Program-made: the position numbers and the translations under genes
From: Ruminococcus sp.
Lineage (GTDB): Bacteria; Bacillota; Clostridia; Oscillospirales; Ruminococcaceae
Reading direction: 5' to 3'
Assembly: GCA_015066925.1 (NCBI GenBank)
Contig: SVNL01000001.1
Span: 26,612 to 90,611 of the forward strand
Length of the DNA: 64,000 nt
Part shown: in pieces, positions 34,128-42,740 of the stretch
Position numbering within the stretch: position 1 is the stretch's first letter
Layout of the letters: each line of letters starts with the position of its first letter
Notes under the pieces: generated by a model
Seen by the model: only the letters and a program-made list of their open reading frames with translations
Told to the model about the DNA's origin: nothing
The model's database searches: none

Positions 34128-34906
34128 AAATTCTGAGTATTGGATATCATACAATACATCGTAGCGGCTACAGTGTGAATAGAGTAAATGGCTCTGAGGA
34201 CTATATGCTTATGCTTACATTCAATCCGTGTGTATTTGAATTTGCGGATAAAGAGATTTATGCAGAGCCTGATTCTGTGGTTTTGTATAATAAGAATATA
34301 CCTCAGATTTTTCATTCCGATGAGCCTTATTTCGTATATGACTGGATTTGCTTCGATACAGAGGGCGACCAGGAGTTTTTGAAATCGCTTAATATTGCAG
34401 AAAATACCGTTTTAAGATATAACGATACGGAATTTATCAGCGATTTGATAAAAAATATGTACAGCGAGTTTTATTCGTGCAGTTCAAACAGAACAAAAAT
34501 GCTTGATGTCATGCTTAAAACTATTCTTATGAAGATAAGTGAAAGTACAGAGCTTACTGAAACTCAGAAACAGAATACCGATCCTCATTATAATGAGCTT
34601 CTTGAGCTTCGTGATAAAATATACAGCAATCCTCAAATAAAATGGACGGTAGAGCTTATGGCCGGCGAGGTTAAAATGTCACGCTCATATTTTCAGCATA
34701 TATACAGCGAAATTTTCGGAATATCCTGCATTTCAGACGTTATAAACTGCAAAATCGAAAAGGCAAAGGAAATTTTAAGTACCAGTCAGGCTACAATTTC
34801 ACAGGTTGCTTCAATGTGCGGATATGACAACGAGGAACATTTTATGCGCCAGTTCAAAAAAATGACAGGCGTTACACCTACTGTCTACAGAAAAAATAAT
34901 ATATAA
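34124..34906 (+). CDS. AraC-family transcriptional regulator
   Basis: A 260-residue regulator. The N-terminal part (about 1-135) resembles a cupin-type effector-binding domain, with the HSDEPYFVYDWICFD segment. The C-terminal part (about 160-260) has two helix-turn-helix motifs, seen as WTVELMAGEVKMSRSYFQHIY and QVASMCGYDNEEHFMRQFKK, with the final TPTVYR. Members of this type often control sugar genes. Its 4-nt overlap with mpg couples translation, but the ligand and targets are unknown. Confidence 0.88.
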   Translation: MKILSIGYHTIHRSGYSVNRVNGSEDYMLMLTFNPCVFEFADKEIYAEPDSVVLYNKNIPQIFHSDEPYFVYDWICFDTEGDQEFLKSLNIAENTVLRYNDTEFISDLIKNMYSEFYSCSSNRTKMLDVMLKTILMKISESTELTETQKQNTDPHYNELLELRDKIYSNPQIKWTVELMAGEVKMSRSYFQHIYSEIFGISCISDVINCKIEKAKEILSTSQATISQVASMCGYDNEEHFMRQFKKMTGVTPTVYRKNNI

Positions 34907-34944
34907 TCATTTTTCGGTAAAAATCGGCATATTTATATAAACTA

Positions 34945-34973
34945 TTGACAAATTAAAACTGACAGTGTATAAT
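34945..34973 (+). promoter_or_regulatory. Full-consensus promoter of the SAM riboswitch-metK transcript
   Basis: TTGACA (34945-34950), a 17-bp spacer and TATAAT (34968-34973) match consensus exactly. Transcription would begin about 15 nt before the riboswitch. Confidence 0.88.
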
Positions 34974-34996
34974 ATAAAAGTAATTTATACAATTTA

Positions 34997-35097
34997 CCTT
35001 ATCAAGAGTGGCGGAGGAACAGGTCCTGTGAAGCCCGGCAACCTGACTGTTTTTACAGGAAAGGTGCTAAATCCTGCGGTTTATCCGAAAGATGAGG
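34997..35097 (+). promoter_or_regulatory. SAM-I (S-box) riboswitch
   Basis: This is the S-box aptamer: P1 is CCTTATC (34997-35003) with GATGAGG (35091-35097). The conserved AAGAGTGGCGGAGG, TGAAGCCCGGCAACC and AAAGGTGCTAAATCCTGC segments follow in order. In known examples SAM binding favours a downstream terminator and shuts off methionine and SAM genes. Its position just before metK fits exactly. Confidence 0.95.
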
Positions 35098-35114
35098 ATT
35101 TTTATGCAAATCAT

Positions 35115-35143
35115 GACGTCTTTTAGGTAAGACGTCTTTTTTT
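35115..35143 (+). terminator. Riboswitch-controlled terminator before metK
   Basis: GACGTCTT (35115-35122) pairs with AAGACGTC (35129-35136), followed by seven T residues. It is the expression platform of the S-box, 14 bp before the metK start. Confidence 0.9.
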
Positions 35144-35156
35144 ATGGAGGTTTAAA

Positions 35157-36338
35157 ATGGCTAGATGTTTATTTACTTCAGAGTCCGTAACAGAAGGACA
35201 TCCGGATAAAATCTGTGACCAGATTTCTGATGCGGTACTTGACGCAATTCTTGAAAAAGACAAGAATGCAAGAGTTGCCTGTGAAACAGCGTGTACAACA
35301 GGTATGGTTCTCTGTATGGGAGAAATAACAACCAATGCTTATGTTGATATCCAGAGTATTGCAAGAAAGGTTATTGTTGATATCGGCTACGACAGAGCAA
35401 AATATGGCTTCGACGGTCATACCTGTGCTGTTATTACTTCTATTGATGAACAGTCATCTGATATTGCTATGGGTGTTGACTCTGCTCTCGAATACAGAGA
35501 TTGCGATGAGGAAAACGATTTTGCAACAGGTGCCGGTGACCAGGGTATTATGTTCGGTTATGCCTGCAAGGAAACTCCTGAGCTTATGCCTATGCCGATT
35601 TCTCTTGCTCATAAGCTTTCTCTCAAGCTTACAGAGGTGCGTAAGAATGGTACACTTCGTTATCTGCGTCCTGACGGTAAATCTCAGGTTACTGTTGAAT
35701 ATGAAAACGGCAAGCCTGTTCGTGTAGATGCAATTGTTGTTTCTTCACAGCACGGTGCAGAGGTTTCTCTTGAAACAATCAGAGAGGATATTAAGGAATA
35801 TGTAATCAAGCCTGTTGTTCCTGCTGAGCTTATGGACGAAAATACAAAGATTTTCATTAATCCTACAGGACGTTTTGTTATCGGCGGACCACAGGGTGAC
35901 AGCGGTCTTACAGGAAGAAAAATCATCGTTGATACATACGGCGGATATTCTCGTCACGGCGGCGGTGCTTTCAGCGGTAAGGACCCAACTAAGGTTGACC
36001 GTTCAGCAGCTTATGCGGCAAGATATATTGCAAAGAATATCGTTGCAGCTGACCTTGCAGATAAATGTGAAGTTCAGCTTGCTTATGCAATCGGTGTTGC
36101 AAAGCCTGTTTCAATTCTTATTGATACATTTGGTACAGGAAAGGTTTCTGAGGAAGCTCTTTCAGAGGCGGTTGATAAGGTGTTCGACCTCAGACCTGAA
36201 GCTATTATCAACATGCTCGACCTCAGAAAACCACAGTACAGACAGCTTGCAGCTTATGGTCATATGGGACGTGAGGACCTTAATGTAGCTTGGGAAAAGA
36301 CTGACAGAGTTGACGCTATTAAAAAAGCGCTTCAATAA
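35157..36338 (+). CDS. metK: S-adenosylmethionine synthetase MetK
   Basis: Makes S-adenosylmethionine from methionine and ATP. The 393-residue protein has the [19 protein letters not shown] start, the [12 protein letters not shown] hexapeptide region, the [21 protein letters not shown] block and the [17 protein letters not shown]-loop-like motif. A GGAGG site precedes the ATG. Expression is controlled by the upstream SAM-I riboswitch, a direct feedback loop. Confidence 0.97.
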   Translation: MARCLFTSESVTEGHPDKICDQISDAVLDAILEKDKNARVACETACTTGMVLCMGEITTNAYVDIQSIARKVIVDIGYDRAKYGFDGHTCAVITSIDEQSSDIAMGVDSALEYRDCDEENDFATGAGDQGIMFGYACKETPELMPMPISLAHKLSLKLTEVRKNGTLRYLRPDGKSQVTVEYENGKPVRVDAIVVSSQHGAEVSLETIREDIKEYVIKPVVPAELMDENTKIFINPTGRFVIGGPQGDSGLTGRKIIVDTYGGYSRHGGGAFSGKDPTKVDRSAAYAARYIAKNIVAADLADKCEVQLAYAIGVAKPVSILIDTFGTGKVSEEALSEAVDKVFDLRPEAIINMLDLRKPQYRQLAAYGHMGREDLNVAWEKTDRVDAIKKALQ

Positions 36339-36369
36339 AATTAATCAATAACAGAATGGAGAGAGAATT

Positions 36370-36846
36370 ATGTTCAGAATTGGTCACGGTTACGATGTTC
36401 ATCGTCTTAAATTCGGCAGAAAGCTGATATTGGGCGGTGTTGATATTCCAAATGCAATGGGGCTTTTAGGTCATTCAGACGCAGATGTTGTCGTTCATGC
36501 AATTATGGACGCAATTCTCGGAGCATTGGCACTGGGTGATATCGGAAAGCATTTTCCTGATACTGATGAAAAATACAGCGGTGCAGACAGCATAAAGCTT
36601 CTTGAATGTGTTTGCAAGTTGATTGATGAAAAGGGCTATAAGGTTGGAAATATTGACGCTACAATCATTGCAGAACGTCCGAAGCTTGCAGGATATATTG
36701 ATGATATGAGAAAAAATATAGCAGATGCCTGCGGCTGTGACGTATCTCAGATAAGTGTTAAGGCTACAACAGAAGAAAAGCTCGGATTTACAGGTGAAAT
36801 GCTTGGTGTATCAGCTCACAGTGTTGCGTTGCTTATGAAAAAATAA
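36370..36846 (+). CDS. ispF: 2-C-methyl-D-erythritol 2,4-cyclodiphosphate synthase IspF
   Basis: Enzyme of the non-mevalonate isoprenoid pathway; it cyclises CDP-methylerythritol 2-phosphate with loss of CMP. The 158 residues have the GHGYDVHRL motif (metal Asp and His), the [12 protein letters not shown] block, [10 protein letters not shown] and the [13 protein letters not shown] motif. It lies 31 bp after metK without a terminator between, so it should share the SAM-regulated transcript, an unexpected pairing. Confidence 0.96.
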   Translation: MFRIGHGYDVHRLKFGRKLILGGVDIPNAMGLLGHSDADVVVHAIMDAILGALALGDIGKHFPDTDEKYSGADSIKLLECVCKLIDEKGYKVGNIDATIIAERPKLAGYIDDMRKNIADACGCDVSQISVKATTEEKLGFTGEMLGVSAHSVALLMKK

Positions 36847-36859
36847 TCGTAAATTTTAT

Positions 36860-36898
36860 TACCGCACGAATTTTATTTATTCGTGCGGTATTTTTTTT
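36860..36898 (+). terminator. Intrinsic terminator after ispF
   Basis: TACCGCACGAAT (36860-36871) pairs perfectly with ATTCGTGCGGTA (36879-36890), followed by eight T residues. Confidence 0.94.
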
Positions 36899-36900
36899 GC

Positions 36901-36926
36901 AAAAAAATGCCTCCCGAATGGGAGGC
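36901..36926 (-). terminator. Intrinsic terminator of the GH5 gene
   Basis: On the minus strand GCCTCCC and GGGAGGC form a 7-bp stem with a 4-nt loop (36908-36926), followed by A then a run of T residues. It ends the convergent GH5 transcript 55 bp after the stop codon. Confidence 0.88.
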
Positions 36927-36980
36927 AGAAGATAAGATAAAAATCAGTAAATATATATATGGCAGATTTGAAAAAATCAA

Positions 36981-39389
36981 TTATGCAACAGGAAGAGTAT
37001 CAATCATTTTAAGTGAATACTTCTGAATAGCGATAGCGTCCTGAACATTAAGTCCGTCGTTTCCGATAACATCAGCATTCTTAGCACCATCATCTGTAAT
37101 AGCATAAGCCTTTGGATTGATAAGATAGCACTTGACTAATACAACGTCAGCAATATCAGCTGAACCATCACAGTTAGCGTCGCCTGCTTTATAGTTTTCA
37201 GAAGTTACAGGTGGTGTTACCGGTTCTGTTGTAGGCTCTGTAGGAGTCTGAATATCACTTGATGAAGTAATTGTTATTGATGTAACCTTAACATAATCAC
37301 TTGCAGGCTTGAGCTCATTCCATGCAGAGTCAGCAGCATACCAATACTGGAGCTGAGCAGAATCTCTTGTCATAAGTTCCTGAGCGATAGCGTCGATAAT
37401 TTCCTGGTCGTCAATCGGAACAGCATTTCCGTCAGCATCAGGGTTTGTAACATCACCAACAGTTGATGGCTTAGTCATATCAATTTTGAATGTAGAACCT
37501 GATTCAGCAGCTTCCCATGAATAAGCTACCCAGTAATCAATACCGTCGTATTTTGTGTTGAAGCAAATACAACCATTTGCAAAGTTAACTTCATCTTCTG
37601 TTTCGATTGTAACATAAACAGTTTTGCCGATTGGCTGACCAAAGTTAATTGTTCCGTTAGGAAGAATTTCAGCTTCTGTTTTTTCAGGAGCTTTAAGAAG
37701 TGCAGCCTTTGTTATTTCACCGTAATCTGATGCAGGTTTAAGTTCAACCCAAGCTGAATCAGCAGCATACCAGTACTGAAGCTCAGTTTCTGTACTTGCC
37801 ATAACAGCTTCGATAAGCTGAGCAGTAACAGCTTCGTCAGTAACAGCTGTAGGATTGCCTTCTGCGTCTGTGTTTGTAGTATCCTGAACGAAAGTAGGCT
37901 TCTTCATATTAACGACTACATCGCCGTCTTCTGAAGCTTCCCACTGATATGAAATCCAATAGTCAACTTCGCCGATAGTGCTTGAGAAGCCGAGGCATCC
38001 GTTAACATAGTTTGCGCCATCCTTAACGTCAACTGTAAGCTGAACTGTATCGCCGATAGCCTGAGGGAAAGTGATTTTTCCTGTTGGGAGGATTTCACCC
38101 TCAACCTCTGTTTTTTCTTCGCCGAGGTCAGTTGGAGGAACTATGATAGTACCTTCATTGCCTGAATACTTATTAAGACCTTCAACGATTGAAGGGAATT
38201 TCCATGTGCATGTTTCTCTGTCGAGAACACCGAAGGCTTCGCCTGATGTGAAAGCATTGTTATCCCACCAGCAGCATGTAATGCCTCTTGCTCTTGCAGC
38301 AGCAATATAGTATGTAGCGTAATCTGTACGAGCCTGTAAGTTATCGCCTTTCTTTCTTGCACCGAATTCACCGATTACAACAGGAACATTTTTTGAGATG
38401 TATTTAGCATACAATGTATCCATAAGGTTATCAATTTCCTTTGAACCTGCAGAACCGATAGTAAATTCGTCAGTACTTCCTGACTCGCTCTGAGCCTGAA
38501 GTGCGAAGTTATAAGGAGTGTAAGCGTGAACTGAAAGAATAAGCTTATTCTTTGCAGTATCCTCAGGCATCTTGAAGTAGCTTGTAGTAGCACCGTCGAT
38601 TGAAGCACAGTAACCCGGAACCATAATGTAACGCTCAGCGTTATTACCGCCTGATTTACGGATTGTGTTTACAATTGTCTGGTTGAGGTCGTTAAGAGTT
38701 TCAACAGCGTCGATACACTTAGGGTCTGACATATTGAGCCACCACTCGTAAGTATCGCCGACAAGTCTTGGTTCGTTAAGACACTCGAAAATAAGCTTTT
38801 CGTCGTAATCCTTAAATCTTTCTGAGAGCTGAGTCCAGATGTTTGTAACATAAGCAGTTGAAGATTCAGCGTGAGCAGAGTCAGGATACATATACTTAAC
38901 ATCATTATCGTGGTGGATGTTAAGGATAACGTACATATCGTTAGCAAAAGCGTAATTTGCTACTTCTTCAACTCTGTCGAGCCAAGCCTTATTGATTTTT
39001 CCGTCTGAATCGAGGTGGTTGTGCCATGAAACAGGAAGACGAAGAGTCTTGAAGCCTGCGGCAGCAACAGCATCAATCATTTCTTTAGAAGTCTTGATTC
39101 CGCACCAGTATGATTCGATATCAAGGTCATTTTTATTATATCCGTCGTCATCTGTAGCGTCAAAAGTGTTACCGAGGTTAAATCCGAGAGTCATATCCGA
39201 AACGAACTTGAAAGAATCAATATCGGGAATACCCATTGAATCAATCTTAACATCAGGAACGTTATAATCGCCTGCAGCGACAGCGGTAAGTGAAGCCTGC
39301 TGATTTGGAACGGTTGTTGTGAACACAGGAACAGCCGCAAATGATAAAGCGAGAGCTGTTAATGTGCTTAAAATTCTTTTTTTAACCAT
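36981..39389 (-). CDS. Secreted GH5 endoglucanase with tandem binding-type modules and dockerin
   Basis: An 802-residue extracellular beta-glucanase. A signal peptide (1 to about 40) precedes the GH5 domain (about 57-400), with TLGFNLGNTF, acid/base Glu206 (CLNEPR) and nucleophile Glu341 (VIGEFGAR). The motifs fit subfamily GH5_4, active on cellulose, xyloglucan or other beta-glucans. Two homologous modules (about 431-557 and 574-700), each ending LQYWYAADSAW, look like carbohydrate-binding beta-sandwiches; they may be CBM80, which I cannot confirm. A Thr/Pro linker leads to a dockerin (about 736-802) with DANCDGSADIADVV and DVIGNDGLNVQDAI calcium loops, so it should join a cellulosome. Confidence 0.93.
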   Translation of the reverse strand: MVKKRILSTLTALALSFAAVPVFTTTVPNQQASLTAVAAGDYNVPDVKIDSMGIPDIDSFKFVSDMTLGFNLGNTFDATDDDGYNKNDLDIESYWCGIKTSKEMIDAVAAAGFKTLRLPVSWHNHLDSDGKINKAWLDRVEEVANYAFANDMYVILNIHHDNDVKYMYPDSAHAESSTAYVTNIWTQLSERFKDYDEKLIFECLNEPRLVGDTYEWWLNMSDPKCIDAVETLNDLNQTIVNTIRKSGGNNAERYIMVPGYCASIDGATTSYFKMPEDTAKNKLILSVHAYTPYNFALQAQSESGSTDEFTIGSAGSKEIDNLMDTLYAKYISKNVPVVIGEFGARKKGDNLQARTDYATYYIAAARARGITCCWWDNNAFTSGEAFGVLDRETCTWKFPSIVEGLNKYSGNEGTIIVPPTDLGEEKTEVEGEILPTGKITFPQAIGDTVQLTVDVKDGANYVNGCLGFSSTIGEVDYWISYQWEASEDGDVVVNMKKPTFVQDTTNTDAEGNPTAVTDEAVTAQLIEAVMASTETELQYWYAADSAWVELKPASDYGEITKAALLKAPEKTEAEILPNGTINFGQPIGKTVYVTIETEDEVNFANGCICFNTKYDGIDYWVAYSWEAAESGSTFKIDMTKPSTVGDVTNPDADGNAVPIDDQEIIDAIAQELMTRDSAQLQYWYAADSAWNELKPASDYVKVTSITITSSSDIQTPTEPTTEPVTPPVTSENYKAGDANCDGSADIADVVLVKCYLINPKAYAITDDGAKNADVIGNDGLNVQDAIAIQKYSLKMIDTLPVA

Positions 39390-39531
39390 AACTTTCTGCC
39401 TTTTTAAAAAGGCAACCTCCTATTCTGTTTTAAACTCTGTTTGCCGTTTTAGAGTATACAATTGGCGAGAGAGAAAATCGGGTTAAAAGACGACCGCTTG
39501 CCTAAAGCTTACGTCATTTTCTCAACTCTCC
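39390..39531 (-). promoter_or_regulatory. Structured GH5 leader with a hairpin between Shine-Dalgarno and start
   Basis: The transcript start near 39531 is followed at once by an 8-bp inverted repeat closing 39471-39523 (GAGAAAAT/ATTTTCTC), with inner GACG/CGTC and GCTT/AAGC pairs. Further down, the AGGAGGT ribosome site (39415-39421) is 26 nt from the ATG. Between them is the perfect palindrome TGCCTTTTTAAAAAGGCA (39397-39414). Folding it leaves an effective spacing of about 8 nt. No known riboswitch family is recognised. Confidence 0.55.
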
Positions 39532-39537
39532 GAAATT

Positions 39538-39566
39538 AATATATCACATTATTTTAATTAAGTCAA
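39538..39566 (-). promoter_or_regulatory. Promoter of the GH5 gene
   Basis: On the minus strand TTGACT (39561-39566), a 17-bp spacer and TATATT (39538-39543) with TG one base upstream. Upstream to 39810 the sequence is A/T-rich with no other gene. Confidence 0.72.
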
Positions 39567-39810
39567 TAAGAAAATTAATTAAAAACGGATACGGCGAATT
39601 ATTTGTTATAAGTCACAAAAAGATGCGTTATTATTTGTGCATATATAAGAATACATATATACTTATTTGTGAATTATAATGATTATTATTAAAAAATGCA
39701 ACAATTACTAAGTTTGTATACGTTAACAGAAACTTAATAATTTAATTAAATTATAACATTTTTTTAACATTTTGTTTCTGAGCTGTGAAATGAAAATGAT
39801 ATTGTTTAAA

Positions 39811-40284
39811 TCAGTTTAAAATCAGAGTTCCCAGAGTAAGATAAACCGCAAAAGCTGTCCATATAATATACGGAATATTGATATAAGCGGCAGTGGGATT
39901 GATTTTTCTAAAAACTGAAAACATATACAGAATTAATCCGAGCAGTATAACAGCAATAGCAAGAGCACCTGCAACTGAGCCAAATCGGAAAAAAACTATA
40001 CTCCAGCTGAAATTAAATAAAAGCTGAATTACATAGACTGTGAGAGCTTTTTTCTTTTCAAAGTCTTCTGCATCGGAGCAATAGATTAAATATGCTGAAA
40101 CACCCATAAGCGCATATAAAATTGCCCAGACCACAGGAAAAACTCCTGACGGCGGTGAAAGCGGAGGCCTTGCAAGCTCATTATAGGCTGAGAATGAAGC
40201 GCCCGTGATTATTCCCGACAATACACCGATTAATTCGGTTGCTGCAATAAAGATTATTAAATCTGTAATTTTACATTTTTTCAT
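39811..40284 (-). CDS. tspO: TspO/MBR family membrane protein
   Basis: A 157-residue protein with five predicted membrane segments. The family signature is visible: the ARPPLSPPSGVFPVVWAILYALMG block, the QLLFNFSWSIVFF segment and the NIPYIIWTAFAVYL end. TspO proteins bind tetrapyrroles and other small molecules; the bacterial role is debated. I choose the ATG at 40284, since the GTG at 40293 lies in the AAAGGTG ribosome site. It is monocistronic between the GH5 gene and a repeat element. Confidence 0.9.
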   Translation of the reverse strand: MKKCKITDLIIFIAATELIGVLSGIITGASFSAYNELARPPLSPPSGVFPVVWAILYALMGVSAYLIYCSDAEDFEKKKALTVYVIQLLFNFSWSIVFFRFGSVAGALAIAVILLGLILYMFSVFRKINPTAAYINIPYIIWTAFAVYLTLGTLILN

Positions 40285-40315
40285 AAGTTTCACCTTTCTA
40301 TCTGAGATATTTTAT

Positions 40316-40563
40316 TAATGTCTGCTCAACAACTTAAAATTGGCTTAATATAGCATATTAAAGCCATTTTTAAGTTGGCAAAGTGCAAGAAAAGATAATG
40401 GAATTGATAAATTTTCTTGCACTTTGTTTTGCCCTATAGGGCAAAATGAGCTTGACATCAATGAATGTGATGCGCAAATTCCTCATATTGTAAAGAATTT
40501 GCGCTCCCCGAATGAAGTTCGGGGCAATAACCGCCTGACGGCGGTTATTGAGGACACATTTAT
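40316..40563. repeat. Multi-hairpin repeat element, long copy
   Basis: About 248 bp bounded by an imperfect terminal inverted repeat (TAATGTCTGCTCAA and TTGAGGACACATT). It consists almost entirely of consecutive hairpins. These are a long stem at 40331-40375, a perfect 15-bp stem at 40379-40426, the 20-bp palindrome at 40427-40446, 9 bp at 40472-40504, 7 bp at 40506-40524 and 10 bp at 40526-40549. A shorter copy lies at 55288-55438. It lacks a transposase, so it looks like a MITE-type element. Overlapping reading frames on both strands are by-products of the palindromes. Confidence 0.75.
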
Positions 40564-40609
40564 TATTATTCAGCATCTGACAATAAAATACATAAAGGTG
40601 AAAAAATGT

Positions 40610-40776
40610 AAAAAAAAGACTGTTTGAAAAAACAGCCTTGTTTTTGGCTTTTATATAAAGCCGAGGGGTGGGTGTTGTTATACCCTAGAAAATAAGGTAT
40701 TGGAAGGTTTTATGTAAAGTATCGGAACGGTGATGAGAAAAACGTCCGATAACTTAACATCAGTTATCTGATTACG
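40610..40776 (-). ncRNA. Candidate small RNA bounded by promoter and terminator
   Basis: On the minus strand a possible promoter (TTGTTG at 40805-40810, 17 bp, TATAAT at 40782-40787) precedes about 165 nt without a coding frame. It ends in a GGCTGTTT/AAACAGTC hairpin (40618-40637) plus seven T residues. The span contains GATAACT/AGTTATC, TATCGGA/TCCGATA and GGCTTT/AAAGCC stems, the first two sharing bases. It does not match the SRP, RNase P, tmRNA or 6S patterns known to me. The alternative is a chance combination in a hairpin-rich gap. Confidence 0.3.
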
Positions 40777-40920
40777 TTTATATTATATAATTTTTTTCTT
40801 TCTGCAACAACTCACATTCTGTTGTTTTGGTGGATAAAATGATTATTTTTATTTTGTTCTTGAAAAATCATTTTTTTAACCGATATATATAGTATAATAT
40901 TGTTTTATGGGAGGGATTAT

Positions 40921-41739
40921 ATGAATTTTTTATTCGGTACTGTAAACAGCTATGTTAAAGGTGTAGCGCTTAATAATAAATGGGAAATGAAAAAGAAAAA
41001 TAATGATTTTACTCCTGAAAAAAAGCTTACTGAAATGCAGAGAAAGAACGAACAGTTCAAGGCTTCATATAAATTGCAGAAGAAACAGGAAAAAGAGCTT
41101 ACAGATGAAATTATGGCTGATATCCATAAAAAAATCGACGCAGGAACTAAGCTCACTCCTGATGAGCTGAATTACCTTCAGTCAAAAGACCCCGTACTGT
41201 ATCAGAAAGTAAAGGATATGGAACGTGAAGTTAAGGAATATGAAGAGAAGCTTAAAAAATGTAAGACCAAAGACGAGGTAAATCGTGTTAAGATGCAGAA
41301 ATTCTCTGAGATAACCTCAGCTTTAAGTGCTGCAAAAAATGCTCCTGAGGGACAAAAGCTTGCTATGGCTCAGCATGTAATGAAGCGTCTTTCATTATTG
41401 CAGAAATCTGAGCTGAAAGTTGCAAAAAGCGGTCATTTCAATTCTTTGCCGACAGATGAAGAATACAACAAGGCTATGGCTGAATTAAAAGGTGAAAAGC
41501 TTCCCGAAACAGAAGAAAACATCAAAACAGAGGGCGGCGAAGAAATTATTGAAAAGGCTTCTGTTGAAATTAAGGAGCATGATAATTCCGAAAAAGCTGA
41601 AAAGGCTGAACCTGATACCGACAGCTATGAATTAAGAAAGGTTAAACGTTCAAGGGCGAAATCAAAATATCTTGAAACTATAAAAGAAACTCAGCCAACA
41701 ACGGTAAAAATTGTACCTGAAATCAATATAAAGGAATAA
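40921..41739 (+). CDS. Hypothetical charged coiled-coil protein
   Basis: A 272-residue protein I do not recognise. It begins MNFLFGTVNSYVKGVAL, then is very rich in Lys and Glu with predicted coiled coil at about 40-75 and 95-135. An acidic stretch (about 185-240) and a basic tail with KRSRAKSK follow. No signal peptide or membrane segment is evident, so it is probably cytosolic. The ATG at 40921 follows GGGAGGG by 5 nt. It is monocistronic with its own strong terminator. The function is unknown. Confidence 0.72.
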   Translation: MNFLFGTVNSYVKGVALNNKWEMKKKNNDFTPEKKLTEMQRKNEQFKASYKLQKKQEKELTDEIMADIHKKIDAGTKLTPDELNYLQSKDPVLYQKVKDMEREVKEYEEKLKKCKTKDEVNRVKMQKFSEITSALSAAKNAPEGQKLAMAQHVMKRLSLLQKSELKVAKSGHFNSLPTDEEYNKAMAELKGEKLPETEENIKTEGGEEIIEKASVEIKEHDNSEKAEKAEPDTDSYELRKVKRSRAKSKYLETIKETQPTTVKIVPEINIKE

Positions 41740-41744
41740 TAATT

Positions 41745-41782
41745 AAAGCGGTTACAGTGAATTAAACTGTAACCGCTTTTGC
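41745..41782. terminator. Bidirectional intrinsic terminator
   Basis: AAAGCGGTTACAGT (41745-41758) pairs perfectly with ACTGTAACCGCTTT (41766-41779). A/T runs on both sides allow it to serve the plus-strand coiled-coil gene and the minus-strand transport operon. Confidence 0.93.
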
Positions 41783-41801
41783 GCCTGGAAAGAAAAGCTT
41801 T

Positions 41802-42737
41802 TCAGCTTACAATGCCTGAGCTTACGATACTTTCTGTAAAATATTTCTGTAGATAGCAATATAGAATAAGAAGCGGCAGAATTGAAATAAGACAGCCTGC
41901 CTGCATCCAGACAATTTGCTCTCGTGGACTTATATTGACGTTTGCATTATTGAAAAGAGCGATACTAAGCTGTGAATCAAGATTTTTCAGCATAAGTCCG
42001 ATAGTCTGATTGTTGGTGAAGAATGTAGAGCTTACATACGAGTCGTTCCAGTAAAAAACAACTGAAAACAAAAAAGCTGTTACAACAAATGAAAAGGCGT
42101 TTGGAAGCATAACTCTTATGAATGTTGAAAACGGAGAACATCCGTCCAGACAAGCGGCGTCCTCAAGCTCTCTGGGCAGACCTTTGAAAAACTGAATGAA
42201 AATCAGAATTATAAGTCCTGAGCGTATACCGTTTCCGAGCATTGCTGGAAGATACATACACGCAAATGTGTCAATCAGATTTACAGAGAAAATTCCCTTA
42301 ATTCCGAAATATCTGAACTGGGTATAAAGTGGGAGTGATATTACTTGTATTGGAACAAGAATTGTAAATATCAATATAGCAAGCAGTATTTTTTTTCCTC
42401 TGAAATTAAATCTTGCAAAGCCATAGCCCGTAACAGCACAGGAGATAACCTGAACAGCACAACAGCCTATATTGAGAACAAGAGTGTTTAAAAGAGTTTC
42501 ACCGAAGTTCATAGCCTGCATAGTTTCTTTTATGATATCCAGAGTGAAATTTCTGGGAATCCACATAACCGTAGGGTCATTCATATCACTGCGTTCTCTG
42601 AAGGAACAGCTTATCATATAAATAATTGGGTAAAGAATGATGAAGCTTAGTCCGATAAGAAGAGCATATCTGAAAAAGCGTATGAAAAAAGCGGAGATAT
42701 TTGTTTTGATACGATATTTTTTTTCTTCATCAGTCAT
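41802..42737 (-). CDS. Carbohydrate ABC transporter permease (MalG-like), second pair
   Basis: A 311-residue membrane protein with about six membrane segments and the permease EAA-type loop, seen as ELEDAACLDGCSPFSTFIRVMLP, which contacts the ATPase. It is the last gene of an eight-gene minus-strand operon that ends at a strong terminator. It pairs with the permease just upstream (3-bp gap). This is a second permease pair in the operon; see also 48025-49822. The ATG follows GGAGG. Confidence 0.9.
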   Translation of the reverse strand: MTDEEKKYRIKTNISAFFIRFFRYALLIGLSFIILYPIIYMISCSFRERSDMNDPTVMWIPRNFTLDIIKETMQAMNFGETLLNTLVLNIGCCAVQVISCAVTGYGFARFNFRGKKILLAILIFTILVPIQVISLPLYTQFRYFGIKGIFSVNLIDTFACMYLPAMLGNGIRSGLIILIFIQFFKGLPRELEDAACLDGCSPFSTFIRVMLPNAFSFVVTAFLFSVVFYWNDSYVSSTFFTNNQTIGLMLKNLDSQLSIALFNNANVNISPREQIVWMQAGCLISILPLLILYCYLQKYFTESIVSSGIVS

Positions 42738-42740
42738 AGT

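Noticed and set aside
39471-39523. c-di-GMP riboswitch upstream of the cellulase gene
   Set aside because: The stem encloses GACG and AAGC words that recall the GEMM class, but the conserved core of neither GEMM-I nor GEMM-II is present.
40370-40627. Overlapping small reading frames on both strands
   Set aside because: They lie in the multi-hairpin repeat, where palindromes create open frames on both strands; neither has a ribosome site or protein-like composition.
40610-40776. 6S RNA or SRP RNA identity for the small-RNA candidate
   Set aside because: There is no long rod with a central bubble as in 6S and no GGAAGGAAGCAGC-like SRP motif.
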